From the NCBI GenBank assembly GCA_021838985.1, contig JAKCCC010000106.1:1-6811 (forward strand): DNA of 6,811 bases, read 5' to 3'. Position 1 is the first letter of the stretch; each line of letters opens with the position of its first letter. The notes under the pieces are model-generated. The model had not been told where the DNA came from. It saw nothing but the letters and a program-made list of their open reading frames with translations, and searched no databases. A program made the position numbers and the translations under genes. This DNA comes from Planctomycetota bacterium (GTDB lineage Bacteria > Planctomycetota > Phycisphaerae > WQYP01). Shown here in pieces: positions 6,013-6,811 of this stretch.

Positions 6013-6811
6013 TAAAGACTAACCGTGAACCGGCGCTTGGTATAACGGTCCAGCGCCGCCCGATCCAGCTCCACGCCCAAGCCCGGCCCTTGCGGTACAG
6101 CGACGGCGCCGTCCGCCACTGGCAGGGCGTCCGTGATCAGATTATGTTGGCGAATGGCGCGGCCAAAAATATCGGAGGGCCGCGTCATCGACTTGGTGGC
6201 CGCACAAACGTGCAGGTACATCGCCTCAAGGATGCCCAGATCGACTCCCGAAGCATGCCACGAAGGCAGCCCCGCCAGCCAGGCCACGCCGCCGGCGGCC
6301 CGGACGTTCCAAGGCAAGTCGAATAAGTTGACGAAATCGCAGGCGCCCAGGCGCACGGCTTCCAGAAAAGTGTGGTTGTAGTTGGTGTGCAAGGCCACCG
6401 GCACAATCCCCTGCTGGCGTAATAAACAAAACCAGTCCAAATGCTCGCGCGGGAAAGGATCTTCCACGCAACCAAGGTTGCCCACCACGGCCAGGCGGCG
6501 AAGCATGGGAATCGCTTCGCCCGGACGATAGAACCGCCCATTGGGGTCGAAAGTCATCTTAAAATCCGCCCCGCAGGCTTCGCGCACCGCCTCGGCACGC
6601 TCCACGTTGTCATCCTCCAAAGCGCACTTGCATTTGACGCCGCGGTAGCCGCTTTCCTTCGCCGCACGGCAGACCCGCGCCGAATCTTCGGACGTCATCC
6701 GCCCCATCCAGTAGTCTACCTTTACCTGGTCGCGATAGGCGCCGCCCAACAACACAAACACCGGCACGCCCAGCTTCTTGCCCAGTAAATCCAGCAGCAA
6801 CGCATGCACAC
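6012..6811 (-). CDS. Enolase-superfamily (mandelate racemase/muconate lactonizing-like) protein, 5'-truncated by window edge
   Basis: About 265 C-terminal residues are visible, against roughly 370-400 in the family. The frame stays open to the right edge, and the GTG at 6809 is internal (it precedes HALLLDLLGKKLGVPV, the usual link between capping domain and barrel). Counting residues from 6809, the barrel shows the KxK pair (Lys59, Lys61), the first metal ligand in FDPNG (Asp88), the second in VEDPFP (Glu116), Asp164 in FDLPW, and His185 in SWHASGVDLGILEA, matching the Asp-His dyad of racemase-type members. The third metal ligand, normally Glu or Asp about 26 residues after the second, falls at Thr142 next to His141, so it appears replaced. 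Family members racemise, dehydrate or cycloisomerise carboxylic acids after taking the alpha proton. The specific reaction is unknown. It ends in TAG at 6012-6014 and is the first visible gene of the leftward set. Confidence 0.87.
   Translation of the reverse strand, partial: VHALLLDLLGKKLGVPVFVLLGGAYRDQVKVDYWMGRMTSEDSARVCRAAKESGYRGVKCKCALEDDNVERAEAVREACGADFKMTFDPNGRFYRPGEAIPMLRRLAVVGNLGCVEDPFPREHLDWFCLLRQQGIVPVALHTNYNHTFLEAVRLGACDFVNLFDLPWNVRAAGGVAWLAGLPSWHASGVDLGILEAMYLHVCAATKSMTRPSDIFGRAIRQHNLITDALPVADGAVAVPQGPGLGVELDRAALDRYTKRRFTVSL

Overview
The window is a stretch of bacterial chromosome with high G+C (roughly 60% by eye). It carries six protein genes. One runs rightward (a UroD-family protein, cut by the left edge). 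Five run leftward (an enolase-superfamily protein cut by the right edge, a C45/Ntn-type acyltransferase-hydrolase, an ornithine cyclodeaminase-family protein, an MFS carrier and an SMP-30/gluconolactonase-family protein). I see no rRNA, tRNA, CRISPR array or phage gene. UroD-like, MR/MLE-like and SMP-30-like catabolic genes together with short GATG/CATC palindromes suggest a Verrucomicrobiota, Lentisphaerota or Planctomycetota type of genome. That is an impression from gene content, not a placement.

Layout from left to right: bases 2-763 (+) hold the C-terminal part of a uroporphyrinogen decarboxylase-family protein. Bases 764-1213 are a convergent non-coding gap with a palindromic REP-like hairpin and a second small hairpin. 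Bases 1214-2047 (-) hold the SMP-30-family gene. A 200-base gap follows, then the MFS carrier (2248-3732, -), the OCD-family gene (3759-4727, -) and the C45-family gene (4738-5778, -). Bases 5779-6011 are a gap largely filled by an inverted-repeat element. The right edge holds the enolase-superfamily gene (6012-6811, -).

Read in their own direction, the leftward genes form a probable operon: enolase-like > C45 > OCD-like > MFS > (200-base gap) > SMP-30. C45 and OCD are separated by 10 bases, and the Shine-Dalgarno of OCD overlaps the C45 stop codon. OCD and MFS are 26 bases apart. A plausible but unproven reading is import or export of an amide- or amino-acid-like compound by the carrier, acyl transfer or amide cleavage by the C45 enzyme, NAD(P)-dependent chemistry on an amino or imino acid by the OCD-family enzyme, and acid/lactone chemistry by the enolase-like and SMP-30-like proteins. 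The actual substrate cannot be read from the sequence.

The most informative observation is structural. The gap between the enolase-like and C45 genes looks like a 213-base MITE-like insertion with 23-base terminal inverted repeats (22 of 23 paired), bounded by a 9-base direct repeat. Removing the element together with one repeat copy rebuilds a tight gene junction: a stop codon overlapping a Shine-Dalgarno, then a start codon after 11 bases. This is nearly the same architecture as the intact C45-OCD junction. The element also contains a REP-like hairpin related to the one at 1116-1144.
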